A stretch of 64,000 nt of DNA from Bacillus haynesii (GTDB taxonomy: Bacteria > Bacillota > Bacilli > Bacillales > Bacillaceae): positions 186,001 to 250,000 of the forward strand of contig NZ_MRBL01000007.1 of NCBI RefSeq assembly GCF_001969855.1. The letters are read 5' to 3'. The notes under the pieces are model-generated. The model was not told the origin of the DNA. It was given only the letters and a program-made list of their open reading frames with translations, and searched no databases. Of this stretch, positions 51,530 to 61,579 are shown piece by piece. Every line of letters starts with the position of its first letter. The stretch's first letter is position 1. The translations under genes and the position numbers were made by a program.

Positions 51530-51754
51530 TTGGCAGTCAGCAAAAAAACAAACACCGAAGCAAAAAAGGCGCCTCAAGAGCAACGTGAAGCGCTGTTCTA
51601 CATCGAAGATCTGAGGGAGCACGCGAAAGAGCTTTTCGGCATTAAGCCGGAAGTTCTCGACGGTGCTCTTTTTCATGTGAAAGAAAAGCAGATTTCAAAA
51701 CATGAGGCAAGTCAGCTTATTCAAACATTTTTAGCCAAGGAGGTCATGAATTAA
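51530..51754 (+). CDS. ykzM: PBSX protein YkzM
   Basis: A 74-residue protein from TTG 51530, 7 bases after GGGGTG. The helical C-terminus (HVKEKQISKHEASQLIQTFL) and location before the sheath gene match YkzM of PBSX. Its function is unknown. Its stop overlaps the sheath start (TAATG). Confidence 0.8.
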   Translation: MAVSKKTNTEAKKAPQEQREALFYIEDLREHAKELFGIKPEVLDGALFHVKEKQISKHEASQLIQTFLAKEVMN

Positions 51755-53100
51755 TGAACGGCGGAACATTTACACCAGGCAAAGAAAAAGATCGTGCCGG
51801 CATTTATTTTAATTTTAAAACGACAGCGGAGGAACGGGTTTCCATCGGGGACCGCGGCACAGTTGCCCTCCCTGTCGTCATGAGCTGGGGGGAGCCGAAA
51901 ACATTCGTATCGATTTCCAGCGTTGAAGATTTAAATAAAAAAGTAGGATTGAACATCGATGATCCGTCTCTTCTGCTTTTCCGCGAAGCGAAGAAAAATG
52001 CGCAGACCGTTTTGCTGTACCGTCTGAACACAGGAGCGCCGGCGAAAGCCCAAATCGGCGAAACGCTAAGCGTAACGGCAAAATACGGAGGCGAGAAAGG
52101 GAACGACATTTCGATCCGCATTTCCGAAAATGTGCTCGATTCTAAAAAGTTTGATGTCACAACCTTTGTCGGAATAGATGAAGCTGACCGACAAACCGTC
52201 AAAACGGCAGAAGAGCTTACCGCAAATGCGTACGTTGCGTTTCAAGGGGAAGGCGCGCTTGAACTGACAGCGGGCACAAAGCTGGAAGGCGGAGAAAACG
52301 GAACGGCAAGCGTTGCTGATTACACCGCATTTTTAGATGCTGCCGAAACGGAATACTTCAATACGATCGCACTTCCGGTTGCAGACAATGAACAGCTGAA
52401 AGCCACTTTTGCCGCTTTCATCAAACGCCTTCGCGACAAGCAGGGCCAGAAAGTCCAAGGCGTTGTCGCCGATTATGCCGGAGACTATGAAGGCATCATT
52501 AATGTAACGGGAGGCGTCGTGCTGGAAGACGGCACAGAAATCACCCCTGAAAAAGCGACGGCATGGGTTGCTGGAGCGAGCGCAGGCGCGACTTTTAATC
52601 AGTCGCTGACATTTGTCGAATACGAAGGAGCTGTTGATGTCCTGAACCGTCTGGATGAAGACCAGGTCATCGAACGTCTGAAAAAAGGCGAGTTTTTATT
52701 TACGTTTGATGCACGAGATCAATCGGTCAGCGTCGAAAAAGACATCAACTCTTTAACGAGTTTCACGGCCGACAAGAACAAAAAATTCTCGAAAAATAAA
52801 ATCATCCGCGTTCTCGACGGAGTCAACAATGACCTGACCCGCGAATTAAAGGCTTTAATCAAAGCGCGAAAAGCAAGCGGCAGCGACATTCCTGCGTCCG
52901 ATGATGGTTTGCAGTACGTCAAAACGCTGATCATTCAGTATATGACGTCACTTCAGGAAGCCGGCGGCATTACCGGCTTTGATTCTGAAAGCGATATTGC
53001 CATTACACTGAATGAAGACCGCGACGGGTTTTTAATCGATTTGGCCGTTCAGCCGGTTGATGCAGCAGAAAAATTCTACTTTAATGTGGAGGTAAAATAA
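51754..53100 (+). CDS. xkdK: Contractile tail sheath protein XkdK
   Basis: A 448-residue sheath protein. It begins MNGGTFTPGKEKDRAGIYFN, the sheath N-terminus, has GGENGTASVADYTAFLDAAE in the middle and ends with the conserved handshake strands (LQEAGGITGFDSESDIAIT, then AAEKFYFNVEVK). It contracts to drive the tube through the target envelope. It is one base before xkdM. Confidence 0.94.
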   Translation: MNGGTFTPGKEKDRAGIYFNFKTTAEERVSIGDRGTVALPVVMSWGEPKTFVSISSVEDLNKKVGLNIDDPSLLLFREAKKNAQTVLLYRLNTGAPAKAQIGETLSVTAKYGGEKGNDISIRISENVLDSKKFDVTTFVGIDEADRQTVKTAEELTANAYVAFQGEGALELTAGTKLEGGENGTASVADYTAFLDAAETEYFNTIALPVADNEQLKATFAAFIKRLRDKQGQKVQGVVADYAGDYEGIINVTGGVVLEDGTEITPEKATAWVAGASAGATFNQSLTFVEYEGAVDVLNRLDEDQVIERLKKGEFLFTFDARDQSVSVEKDINSLTSFTADKNKKFSKNKIIRVLDGVNNDLTRELKALIKARKASGSDIPASDDGLQYVKTLIIQYMTSLQEAGGITGFDSESDIAITLNEDRDGFLIDLAVQPVDAAEKFYFNVEVK

Positions 53101-53101
53101 T

Positions 53102-53545
53102 ATGGCATTAAAAGCGCAAAACACGATTTCCGGAAAAGAAGGCCGTCTTTTTCTCGACGGACAAGAGATGGCTCACATCAAAACATTTGAGGCAAACGTC
53201 GAAAAGAATAAAGCTGAAGTCAATATTATGGGCCGCCGCATGACCGGCCACAAAACAACAGGTGCAAACGGCACGGGAACGGCGACATTTTATAAAGTCA
53301 CATCTCAATTTGTCACATTAATGATGAACTACGTGAAAAAAGGCGAAGATCCGTATTTCACGCTCCAAGCCGTCCTTGACGACCAGTCATCAGGCCGCGG
53401 AACGGAACGGGTCACACTGTATGATGTGAATTTTGACTCAGCCAAAATCGCCGGCCTTGACGTCGACTCAGAAGCGCTCGAAGAAGAAGTGCCGTTCACA
53501 TTTGAAGATTTTGACGTCCCTGAAAAACTGAAAGATACGTTTTAA
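53102..53545 (+). CDS. xkdM: Tail tube protein XkdM
   Basis: A 147-residue tube protein (DUF2001 family): ISGKEGRLFLDGQEMAHIKT, NVEKNKAEVNIMGRRMTGHK, and the closing EEEVPFTFEDFDVPEKLKDT. It polymerises inside the sheath. A terminator-like hairpin follows about 100 bases downstream, before the chaperone genes. Confidence 0.94.
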   Translation: MALKAQNTISGKEGRLFLDGQEMAHIKTFEANVEKNKAEVNIMGRRMTGHKTTGANGTGTATFYKVTSQFVTLMMNYVKKGEDPYFTLQAVLDDQSSGRGTERVTLYDVNFDSAKIAGLDVDSEALEEEVPFTFEDFDVPEKLKDTF

Positions 53546-53645
53546 AAAAGGAGCCGTATACAACGAGCCCGCTTTTCAAAAATAGACTGCAAAAGCTGGT
53601 CTATTTCTTCTTTTTACAGAACGAAGCAAGGACATATGACACCAT

Positions 53646-53676
53646 GCACTCTCGCCAAGCCGAGAGTGCTTTTTTA
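53646..53676 (+). terminator. Internal terminator/attenuator after xkdM
   Basis: GCACTCTCG (53646-53654) pairs perfectly with CGAGAGTGC (53661-53669) over a 6-base loop, then seven T. It lies between tail tube and tail chaperone genes in a single-direction operon, so partial termination may lower chaperone levels. Confidence 0.8.
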
Positions 53677-53711
53677 TTGCTAAAAATTGAATGTTAAAGG
53701 AGCAAGCAGAC

Positions 53712-54161
53712 ATGAGCGAAAAACAAGAAGAAAAAGTATATGATTTATCCTTTTTTATGCCGGGACAAACCGTTGAAGCCGAAGAAATCAAAGTACCGAT
53801 CTCAAAGCGGTTCGTCGATAAAAAGGGCAATGTCATTCCGTTTGTGTTTAAGCCGATTACAACCGAGCGCATTGACGAGCTTGAAAAAGAAAATACAACT
53901 TATAAAAACATCAAAGGCAGAGGCCGCGTCAAGGATCTCGACACCCAGCGCTTTTACGCCAGAATCGCCATTGAATCGACGATCTATCCTGATTTCCGAT
54001 CAAAGGAATTAAGAGAAGCCTATAAAACGGCCGACCCGGTCGAAGTGGCCAAACGCGTTCTGTCCGTCGGAGGAGAATATGCGAACTGGCTCAACAAAGC
54101 GATTGAAATCAACGGATTTGAAGACGATCTTGAAGATCTGGAAGAAGAAGCAAAAAACTAA
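53712..54161 (+). CDS. xkdN: Tail assembly chaperone XkdN
   Basis: A 149-residue protein; ATG 53712 (MSEKQEEKVYDLSFFMPGQT) lies 10 bases after AAAGGAG. Family text KRFVDKKGNVIPFVFKPITT and RFYARIAIESTIYPDFRSKE matches XkdN/YqbN. It binds the tape measure during tail assembly. The gene ends in GCA AAA AAC TAA, a slippery site leading to a longer fused product. Confidence 0.92.
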   Translation: MSEKQEEKVYDLSFFMPGQTVEAEEIKVPISKRFVDKKGNVIPFVFKPITTERIDELEKENTTYKNIKGRGRVKDLDTQRFYARIAIESTIYPDFRSKELREAYKTADPVEVAKRVLSVGGEYANWLNKAIEINGFEDDLEDLEEEAKN

Positions 54162-54340
54162 TCAAGGATGGGAATAAAGAAGCGGTGTATCTCTATTTTG
54201 CGATGCACGAACTTCACTATTCTCCATCCCAGCTCCGGGAGCTGTACGAAGCCCCAAAACCGTTTAAGGCATTATTATACGGACTCATCAGCTACAAACT
54301 TCAAATGTTGGAAAAAGAAGCGCGGAAAGGAGGTACATAA
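54152..54340 (+). CDS. -1 frame extension of XkdN (chaperone fusion)
   Basis: At A-AAA-AAC (54152-54158), directly before the xkdN stop, a -1 slip opens 60 further codons to TAA 54338-54340: LIKDGNKEAVYLYFAMHELH, then YSPSQLRELYEAPKPFKALL and a final KLQMLEKEARKGGT part. The fused protein would be about 209 residues. This gpG/gpGT-like arrangement is general in long-tailed phages. The stretch has no good independent start, which supports frameshifting. Confidence 0.85.
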   Translation, partial: KKLIKDGNKEAVYLYFAMHELHYSPSQLRELYEAPKPFKALLYGLISYKLQMLEKEARKGGT

Positions 54341-54343
54341 TCC

Positions 54344-57300
54344 ATGGCAAAACTGACGGCACGTTTTGAACTTGAAGACCGGGTGTCTAAGAAGCTGCGA
54401 AGGATTCAGAAGGGGTTTAAAGACCTGGAAAAAAGACAAAAAAAGCTTAGTCGCCCGTTCACAATGAAAATAAAAACGAAAACAGCAGAGAAAACATTGA
54501 AAAAACTAAATGTTTTCTTAAAAGCCAACCTGAAATCATGGCAGCTAGAAATTTCAGCAGTTGATAAAACGGGCAAAACGATCGACAATATTTCAAATCA
54601 GATTAAGCAAAAGCTGCCTGGCAATTATCAATTTTCAATTGTAATAAATGATCAGGCAACACCGGGCATTCAAAAGATCAGAAGCATCATGTCTGATTTG
54701 TCATCAGCCGAATACTTCTTAACTGCAGCCGTTAACGACCGAGTCACCCCGGCTGTTCAAAAAATTTCCGGCTATATGAAGGGTGTATTGCAAAAAGGAT
54801 ACTCTGCAACGCTCTATGTCATTGATAAAATCACCCAGACAGCCAGCAGGATTTCCTCCTATTTGAAAAATCATTTAGCAAGAGAATATCAGGCCACCCT
54901 TACGATTAACGACCAGGCAACCGCGAAATTGAGTGCTTTGCAAAAAAAGCTTAACAGCATCGAGGCTAAACGTATCCTTAAAATTGATGCAATTGTAAAA
55001 ACGGAACAGGATGAAGACAACAAAGGTAAGGATGGGAAAGCAGAGGCCATATGGACTGAAATTCTAAAGGCGGGTAAAAGTAAATTTGTTGAATGGGTGA
55101 AGGGGCTGCCGGAGAAGATTTGGGACAAATCGTTTGATGCCATCCTCGGTAAGCTGTTTAAAGGTGAAGAAAGTGGAGGCGGTTGTTGCTGCTGTGGGGG
55201 AGGCGGAGGTTCTATAATCAATGAACCTGCAACAAGCAGCAGGCCAGGAAGTGAAGAAACCACTACTAATGGAGAAACAGGATCGGGAAGAAACAGATCC
55301 GGCGGCAAGTTTATGAAAGGTCTTCGAAAAGTGGGGAAAGTTGGAGGCAAAGCCCTCCCATATGCTGGAGCGCTTTTATCAGCGACTGAGTTAATGGATA
55401 TGAACAAAGAAAACGCAGGCGAAAAAGTCGGTTCGGCAGGCGGAGGAATTGGCGGCGGTTTAGCTGGTGCAGCAGCAGGTGCGGCAATTGGCACAGCTAT
55501 TCTCCCTGTGGGGGGGACGGCAATCGGCGGTGCCATTGGAGGTATGGTCGGAAGCTTGGGCGGTTCAAGCATCGGTGAATATTTCGGGAAGATGTTCGAT
55601 GACAATGGCGGTGTCGTGAAAGCGTGGAATACGATTAAAGATAAATCGGCTGAGGCACTCGGAGCCATTCAAGAAAACTGGTCGATGATAGCGGGATGGT
55701 TTACAGATAACGTCTGGAATCCTGTTGTCGGCAAGGTGGTCGAAGTAGCGACAGGGATCTGGAATCAGTTAACAACAGCTTGGACGATGATTCAGGAAAC
55801 ATTCATGACAGTGGCGGGCTGGTTTGCGGAAAATGTCTGGAATCCTGTTGTCGGCAAGGTGATCGAAGTAGCGACAGGGATCTGGAATCAGCTGACAACA
55901 GCCTGGACGATGATTCAGGAAACATTCATGGCGGTCGCCGGCTGGTTTGCAGAGAATGTCTGGGACCCGGTTGTGGGCAAAGTCATTGAAGTAGCAACAG
56001 GCATCTGGAATCAGCTGACAACAGCCTGGACGATGATACAAGAGACATTCACGGCGGTCGCCGGCTGGTTTGCGGAAAATGTTTGGAATCCCGTAGTTTC
56101 AAAAGTCATTGAAGTGGCAACTGGAATTTGGAATCGTTTTCAATTCACCTGGAACATGATTAAAAGAGTTTGGGGCGCGGTTTCCTCATGGTTTATAAAT
56201 ACGGTTTGGAATCCGATAAAAAATACGTTTTCAAGCGTAAAAGAAGCCATTGGAGAAAAATTTCAAGCGGCCAAAAAAACGGTAACAGACATTTGGGAAG
56301 GCGTCGCCGGCTGGTTTGAGAAAAATATTCAAAAGCCAATTGTAAAGATTGCCGGATTGATCAGCGACGGTTTTGAGAAAGCATTCGGATGGGTAGGTAA
56401 AATATGGGGAAAGGTTGGCGGCGGTATTGATGCCGTCATCAACTTCATGACAGGAGAAGATCCTGATAAAAATGCCACAGGCGGTTACATCACAAAACCG
56501 ACCATCTCCTGGATCGGTGAAGCCGGAAACGAATTCGTCATCCCGACGGAAAACAACCGGGGACGCGGGAAGATGCTGCTTGCCCAGGCCGCGACCAAGC
56601 TCGGCATGCGCGTTGTTGACGACATGGGAGCCGCGGCGGGAGACGGGGGAGCTTCTTCTCAGGTTTCAAGCGCCGCTTCGTATTCGGCTTCTGTGTCGCC
56701 TGCTGTCGGCGTCGGGAGTATAGCGGCAGAGGCGCAGGCTTTCGGCCGGGAATTCACCGGCGGCTTTGATAAAGGGATCGGCTCAAACGCTCCTTCCCTT
56801 GATCAATGGAAGCAAAAAAACATCAGCAAGCCGTTTAGCAGCCTGCCGACAGAATCGTCTAATTACGGCAAACAGACGGTTGCCGGGTTCGCTTCCGGGC
56901 AAAATGCTTCCGCGACCGGAACAGGCGGTTTTCTTCAAGCAAAAGTAAATGTGCCTTATCAAACAACGGTGAAAACGTCATCTTCCTGGGGCGCAAATAC
57001 AGTCAAAAACTTTGCATCCGGGCAAAATGCGACACCGACCGGGACGCGTCAGTATGTTGATAAAAATATCAACAAGCCGTTCCTTGATTCGAAACAGTCA
57101 GCTACAGGCTGGGGATCAGGAATGGTCGGACACTTTATCAGCGGCATGAATGGAAAAGGCAGCGAAGTTTCTCAAGCTGCAAAAAACTTGGCGAAAAAAG
57201 TGGAAAAAGCGTTCCGCGAAGAACTAGATATTCATTCTCCGTCCCGGGTCATGATGAATCTCGGGCGCTTTGCGTCGGTCGGGATTGTCAAAGGTTTAAG

Positions 57301-58108
57301 TTCTGTCGATGTCAAAAGTTTTGCGGAAAAACAAGCAGGCTCACTGGCAGCAGCGTTTTCCGGAATCGGCGCCGTCGGCGGAAATGTAAAGTCGTGGCTG
57401 ATGCAGGCGATCATGGCTACCGGTTCACCGGTATCGTGGCTGCAGCCGCTTTCTGTCATTGCTCAAAAGGAATCCGGGGGAAATCCGCGTGCCTATAACG
57501 GCTGGGACATTAACGCCAAGCGGGGGGACCCGAGCAGAGGCTTGATGCAGACGATCGGTCAAACGTTTAATGCTTACAAGGGAAAAGGAATGAATGATAT
57601 TTTCAATCCTGTTCACAACGCGGTAGCGGCCATCAACTACATCAAATCGCGATACGGGTCGCCATTTAACACTCCAGGGATTAAAAGCATGGCAAGAGGC
57701 GGAGCTTATAAAGGCTATGCCAACGGCGGCCTGATCACGAGCGAGCAGATTGCCCGCGTGGGTGAAGGCGGCAAGCGCGAATGGATCATTCCCGAAGAAC
57801 GCGGCATCCGCGGCAGATATCTGCTTCAGCGGGCTGCAGGCGCGCTCGGGATGGAAGTGCATGACCCGGCTGAAGGGTCAGGTTCCATTTCAAGCGGCCA
57901 GGCGGCTGCAGCCACCGCAGGTGGGGCCCGATCCCGGCAGCCGGCTGAAAACGGCGCCAAAGAAGTCAACATCTATATTACCGGAGACAATCATTATCAC
58001 AGTGAGCGCGACCAGGAAACATTGATTGCGAAAATCAAGCGCGCTCTTGTCGATGAGCTTGAGCGTGACATTCATATTGGGACGAAAGGAAGCGTAGCTT
58101 ATGACTAA
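54344..58108 (+). CDS. xkdO: Tail tape measure protein with lysozyme-like domain XkdO
   Basis: A 1254-residue protein, ATG 54344 after AAAGGAGG. Long helical N-terminus (1-270); Gly/Cys stretch (C281-C284 between Gly runs); Gly/Ala-rich hydrophobic segment (about 360-410); four 41-residue Trp-rich repeats (about 450-600); a Gly/Ser/Ala-rich part; and a soluble lytic transglycosylase domain (about 1020-1110; [16 protein letters not shown] with E1043, [10 protein letters not shown]). It sets tail length and the SLT domain opens peptidoglycan. B. subtilis XkdO is about 1330 residues. Confidence 0.94.
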   Translation: MAKLTARFELEDRVSKKLRRIQKGFKDLEKRQKKLSRPFTMKIKTKTAEKTLKKLNVFLKANLKSWQLEISAVDKTGKTIDNISNQIKQKLPGNYQFSIVINDQATPGIQKIRSIMSDLSSAEYFLTAAVNDRVTPAVQKISGYMKGVLQKGYSATLYVIDKITQTASRISSYLKNHLAREYQATLTINDQATAKLSALQKKLNSIEAKRILKIDAIVKTEQDEDNKGKDGKAEAIWTEILKAGKSKFVEWVKGLPEKIWDKSFDAILGKLFKGEESGGGCCCCGGGGGSIINEPATSSRPGSEETTTNGETGSGRNRSGGKFMKGLRKVGKVGGKALPYAGALLSATELMDMNKENAGEKVGSAGGGIGGGLAGAAAGAAIGTAILPVGGTAIGGAIGGMVGSLGGSSIGEYFGKMFDDNGGVVKAWNTIKDKSAEALGAIQENWSMIAGWFTDNVWNPVVGKVVEVATGIWNQLTTAWTMIQETFMTVAGWFAENVWNPVVGKVIEVATGIWNQLTTAWTMIQETFMAVAGWFAENVWDPVVGKVIEVATGIWNQLTTAWTMIQETFTAVAGWFAENVWNPVVSKVIEVATGIWNRFQFTWNMIKRVWGAVSSWFINTVWNPIKNTFSSVKEAIGEKFQAAKKTVTDIWEGVAGWFEKNIQKPIVKIAGLISDGFEKAFGWVGKIWGKVGGGIDAVINFMTGEDPDKNATGGYITKPTISWIGEAGNEFVIPTENNRGRGKMLLAQAATKLGMRVVDDMGAAAGDGGASSQVSSAASYSASVSPAVGVGSIAAEAQAFGREFTGGFDKGIGSNAPSLDQWKQKNISKPFSSLPTESSNYGKQTVAGFASGQNASATGTGGFLQAKVNVPYQTTVKTSSSWGANTVKNFASGQNATPTGTRQYVDKNINKPFLDSKQSATGWGSGMVGHFISGMNGKGSEVSQAAKNLAKKVEKAFREELDIHSPSRVMMNLGRFASVGIVKGLSSVDVKSFAEKQAGSLAAAFSGIGAVGGNVKSWLMQAIMATGSPVSWLQPLSVIAQKESGGNPRAYNGWDINAKRGDPSRGLMQTIGQTFNAYKGKGMNDIFNPVHNAVAAINYIKSRYGSPFNTPGIKSMARGGAYKGYANGGLITSEQIARVGEGGKREWIIPEERGIRGRYLLQRAAGALGMEVHDPAEGSGSISSGQAAAATAGGARSRQPAENGAKEVNIYITGDNHYHSERDQETLIAKIKRALVDELERDIHIGTKGSVAYD
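55690..56180 (+). repeat. Tandem 123-bp repeats inside xkdO
   Basis: About four copies of a 41-codon unit ([36 protein letters not shown]) start near 55711, 55834, 55957 and 56080, exactly 123 bp apart where checked. The first three are nearly identical in DNA, the last more divergent. Copy number changes would alter tape length and so tail length. Confidence 0.88.
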
Positions 58109-58757
58109 ATCCGTGTACGAATTTTGGCTGACACAAGGAAAGGAAAAGCTGCGCCTCCCTGTGCTTCCCGAGCAGCTTGACGTCAGCAATAATCTTGCGA
58201 ACGAATCTGTAAAGGTGTCAAAATTCGGCGAGGTGACGTTTATCAATGAACCGGGAGCAAAGACGATTTCATTTTCATCTCATTTTCCGAAAAAGTATTC
58301 CCCGCTCTCGGAATACAAAGGGTTTCTTTCGCCGGAGAACGCGATTCTCAAAATCGAGAAATGGATGAAAGTAAAAAAGCCGGTTCAATTTCTCGTGACG
58401 GGAACGAAGATCAACTTCACATGCAGCATCGAAAACTTTTCGCATCGCGAGGGTGAAAAGGATATCGGTGACCGGGATTTTGATCTCACATTAAAAGAGT
58501 ATCAAACAGCATCACCCCGGAAGATCAAACAAAAAAAGAAAACGAAGAAAAAACGGCCGTCCAAACCGGCTCCAAAAATGTACACTGTCAAAAAAGGCGA
58601 TACGCTCTGGCACATCGCAGGCCGTTTTTACGGAAACAGCCAGGAATGGCGGAAAATTTGGAATGCGAACAAACAGGCGATGATCAAACGAAGCAAGCGA
58701 AACATCAAACAACCGGGGCACTGGATTTTCCCGGGGCAAAAGCTGAAAATACCATAA
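58101..58757 (+). CDS. xkdP: LysM tail protein XkdP
   Basis: A 218-residue protein overlapping xkdO by 8 bases. The N-terminal domain ([20 protein letters not shown]) is followed by a Lys-rich linker and a C-terminal LysM domain ([20 protein letters not shown], then QKLKIP). It is a baseplate hub or tail-tip wall-binding component. Slightly shorter than PBSX XkdP (about 235). Confidence 0.92.
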   Translation: MTKSVYEFWLTQGKEKLRLPVLPEQLDVSNNLANESVKVSKFGEVTFINEPGAKTISFSSHFPKKYSPLSEYKGFLSPENAILKIEKWMKVKKPVQFLVTGTKINFTCSIENFSHREGEKDIGDRDFDLTLKEYQTASPRKIKQKKKTKKKRPSKPAPKMYTVKKGDTLWHIAGRFYGNSQEWRKIWNANKQAMIKRSKRNIKQPGHWIFPGQKLKIP

Positions 58758-58764
58758 AACGAAG

Positions 58765-58787
58765 CGCCGGGTGAACCGGCGTTTTTC
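58765..58787 (+). terminator. Internal terminator/attenuator after xkdP
   Basis: CGCCGG (58765-58770) pairs with CCGGCG (58776-58781), then TTTTTCT. It is in the only sizeable gap between xkdP and xkdQ and may reduce expression of baseplate genes. Confidence 0.65.
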
Positions 58788-58813
58788 TGTTAAATCAAAA
58801 GCAGGGGATAGCG

Positions 58814-59794
58814 ATGATCGAATTATTTGTCATAAAAGAAAGCGAATGGTATGAACTTGTCACCGAAAGCGTCACATTGGAAGGAGAAAGGTACCAGGCG
58901 CCTCGTTCGATCGAAGCGTCGATTGTGATCAAGCAGGGGAGCCACAAATATTACAGCGTGCAGGAAGGCGATACCGTTTTATTTAAATGGAAAGGAAAAG
59001 AACTGTTTCGCGGAATTGTGTTCAGCAGGGTACCGAAAGAATATACGCTTACGTTTAAAGCGTACGATATGCTTCAGTACTTGGTGAAAAACCAGGATGT
59101 ATATGTATTCTCGAACAAAACGGCCGCTGACATTGTCAGACGAATTGCAAACGACTTTCAAATTCCCAAAGGCGCGATCGCGAGCACCGGACATACGATT
59201 AAATCGCTCGTCTTTAAAGACAATACGAGCCTGTATGACATCATTTTAAAAGCGCTGCGGGAAACAAAAAAGCAAACCGGAAAAAACTATCAGCTGTATG
59301 CCGAAAAAGGAAAGCTGTGTTTAAGGGCGTGGCCCGAACCGGAGAATATCTGGGTTTTGGAAACGGGTGTGAACATTACGGATTACGCCTACAGCACGTC
59401 AATTGATGAAACAGCAACCCGGGTGAAGCTGAGAAAGCAGAAAGATAACAAAACCTATACTGCATCCGCCAGCGATGAAGCCGGTATGAAAAAATTCGGC
59501 GTTCTTCAGTACACAGAAACGGTATCGGATGATATTAACGAGGCGCAGCTCCGCGATAGGGCGAAGAAGATACAGGCTGAAAAGAAAGGGGTCAAAAAAG
59601 AGCTGAAAAGCATACAGGCAATCGGCATACCGGAAGTTCAAAGCGGACAGCCGGTTTATATATCGATTCCGGAAGCGGGCATTAAAGAAACCTATTGGGT
59701 CGATAAAGATAAACACGATTTTACAGGGACAAAGCATGTGATGACGATTGATGTCGTCGCTAAAAACACAATACCTGAAGGAGCGTCTTCATGA
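58814..59794 (+). CDS. xkdQ: Baseplate hub protein XkdQ
   Basis: A 326-residue protein (gpD/gp27-like hub family): VTLEGERYQAPRSIEASIVI, FRGIVFSRVPKEYTLTFKAY, and a C-terminal GQPVYISIPEAGIKETYWVD. ATG 58814 is preceded by AGGGGATAG. It joins the tube end to the baseplate with XkdR-XkdT. Its stop overlaps xkdR. Confidence 0.91.
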   Translation: MIELFVIKESEWYELVTESVTLEGERYQAPRSIEASIVIKQGSHKYYSVQEGDTVLFKWKGKELFRGIVFSRVPKEYTLTFKAYDMLQYLVKNQDVYVFSNKTAADIVRRIANDFQIPKGAIASTGHTIKSLVFKDNTSLYDIILKALRETKKQTGKNYQLYAEKGKLCLRAWPEPENIWVLETGVNITDYAYSTSIDETATRVKLRKQKDNKTYTASASDEAGMKKFGVLQYTETVSDDINEAQLRDRAKKIQAEKKGVKKELKSIQAIGIPEVQSGQPVYISIPEAGIKETYWVDKDKHDFTGTKHVMTIDVVAKNTIPEGASS

Positions 59795-60099
59795 AATTAA
59801 GCGATGCGATAAAAGAGCTGGCTCTTGGAGCCGTTAACGCTGAATCGCCTGTCGATGTCATGCCGGCTGAAGTCGTGTCCGCGTCTCCGCTCAAGCTGAA
59901 GCTCCGCAATCATGATAAATTGGTGATCCCCTCCGACTTACTGGTGGTGGCCAGGCATTTGACAGAACATACGGAACAGATCCGGATTGACGGAGAGGAC
60001 AAAACGATTCGCTTTTACAATCAATTGCATGCCGGTGACCACGTGATGATTGCGGCTATGCCTGGAGGGCAGTCTTTTTTTGTGATAGACAGAGTGTAG
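59791..60099 (+). CDS. xkdR: Baseplate spike-associated protein XkdR
   Basis: A 102-residue DUF2577 protein overlapping xkdQ by ATGA. It contains an OB-like beta region (VDVMPAEVVSASPLKLKLRN, HAGDHVMIAAMPGGQSFFVI), typical of baseplate spike proteins. Confidence 0.89.
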   Translation: MKLSDAIKELALGAVNAESPVDVMPAEVVSASPLKLKLRNHDKLVIPSDLLVVARHLTEHTEQIRIDGEDKTIRFYNQLHAGDHVMIAAMPGGQSFFVIDRV

Positions 60100-60117
60100 G
60101 AGTAGGAGGTGGCTCGG

Positions 60118-60543
60118 ATGGCTCTTTCACCGGAAGTATCTTTTGAAGATATCGAGGATGACAGCGACGTGATTGAGACTTCAAAAACGTACAAAATTGA
60201 TTTTGAAACGGGCAGGATGACGGGTGATATGATTTCGGGACTCGAAGCGGTCGAACAAATGGTTTACATGGCGCTGAGAACCGAGCGCTACGCATACGCC
60301 GTTTATAGCCATAACATCGGAAATGAGCTGCAGGAGGTTCTTTCAGATTATGAAACGACCGACGCTTATAAAGAAATGGAGATACCGAGACTGATTGAGG
60401 AAGCCCTCATATACGATGACCGAATTTCTGCGGTAACCGATTTCGAGATTGAGCATCAAGGTGATGCCTTCCATGTGTCTTTTTCGGTTGAAACCGATGA
60501 AGGGACATTGGAAATCGAGGAGGTGATAGGGGAAGATGTTTGA
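60118..60543 (+). CDS. xkdS: Baseplate wedge protein XkdS (gp25-like)
   Basis: A 141-residue DUF2634 protein; ATG 60118 is 9 bases after TAGGAGG, better than GTG 60109, which overlaps the [23 protein letters not shown] and the EDRISAV-like region ([19 protein letters not shown]) are family hallmarks. It is a wedge component, and its stop overlaps xkdT. Confidence 0.9.
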   Translation: MALSPEVSFEDIEDDSDVIETSKTYKIDFETGRMTGDMISGLEAVEQMVYMALRTERYAYAVYSHNIGNELQEVLSDYETTDAYKEMEIPRLIEEALIYDDRISAVTDFEIEHQGDAFHVSFSVETDEGTLEIEEVIGEDV

Positions 60544-61579
60544 AAACCAGACATTTGAAGAGATCATGGAACGCATGCTTGAGCGGGTTTCAGATGAGAT
60601 TGACAAGCGTGAAAACAGCGTCATATGGAATGCGCTTGCCCCGGCAGCCGCCGAGCTGGCGCTTTCTTATATTTGGCTTGATCAAGTGCTGAATTTGGTT
60701 TATGCGGATACGGCTGAAGGCGAATATTTGGACAGAAGGGCGGCTGAGGCCGGTCTTGAGCGCTATCGGGCGTCAAAAGCCATATGGTCTGCGGTATTTA
60801 CGGATGGAGTATCGGTTCCCCCCGGAACCCGTTTCTTTCTGGAAGACTTATATTTTACCATGCTCGAAGACGGGAAGCTGGAATGTGAAACGGCCGGAAC
60901 AAAAGGAAACGCCAATTTCTCGGAGCGGCCTTTGCTTCCGCTCGATACCATTCCCGGGCTTGAAACAGCGGTTATGGGAAGCCTTGAAATTCCCGGCCGC
61001 GACGAGGAGACGGATGAATCCCTGTATGAAAGGTATTTGATCCGTGTCCGCCGTGAAGCGGTCAGCGCGAATCAGATGCATTACAAGCAATGGGCCGAAG
61101 AGGTGGACGGCGTGGGAAAAGCGAAGGTCTTTCCGCTGTGGAATGGCGAGGGCACCGTAAAGGTTGTCATTACAAACGCGAAAATGGAGCCTGCCTCTGA
61201 CGCATTAATCGAAAGAGTCAAGCAGTATATCGATCCCGATCCAGGCAAAGGAGAAGGCATGGCGCCGATCGGAGCTTATACCGCGGTTGAAAGCGCGGTG
61301 TGGAAAGACGTGAGCATATCTGCAAAAGTCATTCCTGCATCAGGCCGGACGATTGATGAGGCCAAACAGGAAATTGAAGAAAAAATCACTGAATTGTTTA
61401 AAGAAATGGCTTTTAAAGAAAGCGTCATCCGTCTCTCGCAGATCAACAACATGATCTATGAATCGTCCTCTGTCAATGACTATTCGGAAGTCTTCATCAA
61501 CGGGGAAGCGAAAAATCTGCAGTTGACAGAAACGGAAATTCCAAAGCTGGGGCAGGTGACCATCATTGAGCAAGATTGA
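60536..61579 (+). CDS. xkdT: Baseplate J-like protein XkdT
   Basis: A 347-residue baseplate J/gp6-like protein. [39 protein letters not shown] and [20 protein letters not shown] are typical. It forms the wedge that connects to fibres and triggers sheath contraction. It overlaps both xkdS and xkdU. Confidence 0.92.
   Translation: MFENQTFEEIMERMLERVSDEIDKRENSVIWNALAPAAAELALSYIWLDQVLNLVYADTAEGEYLDRRAAEAGLERYRASKAIWSAVFTDGVSVPPGTRFFLEDLYFTMLEDGKLECETAGTKGNANFSERPLLPLDTIPGLETAVMGSLEIPGRDEETDESLYERYLIRVRREAVSANQMHYKQWAEEVDGVGKAKVFPLWNGEGTVKVVITNAKMEPASDALIERVKQYIDPDPGKGEGMAPIGAYTAVESAVWKDVSISAKVIPASGRTIDEAKQEIEEKITELFKEMAFKESVIRLSQINNMIYESSSVNDYSEVFINGEAKNLQLTETEIPKLGQVTIIEQD

Noticed and set aside
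54889-55668. 259-codon minus-strand Pro-rich frame
   Set aside because: It mirrors the Gly/Ala-rich part of xkdO; the composition explains the open frame.
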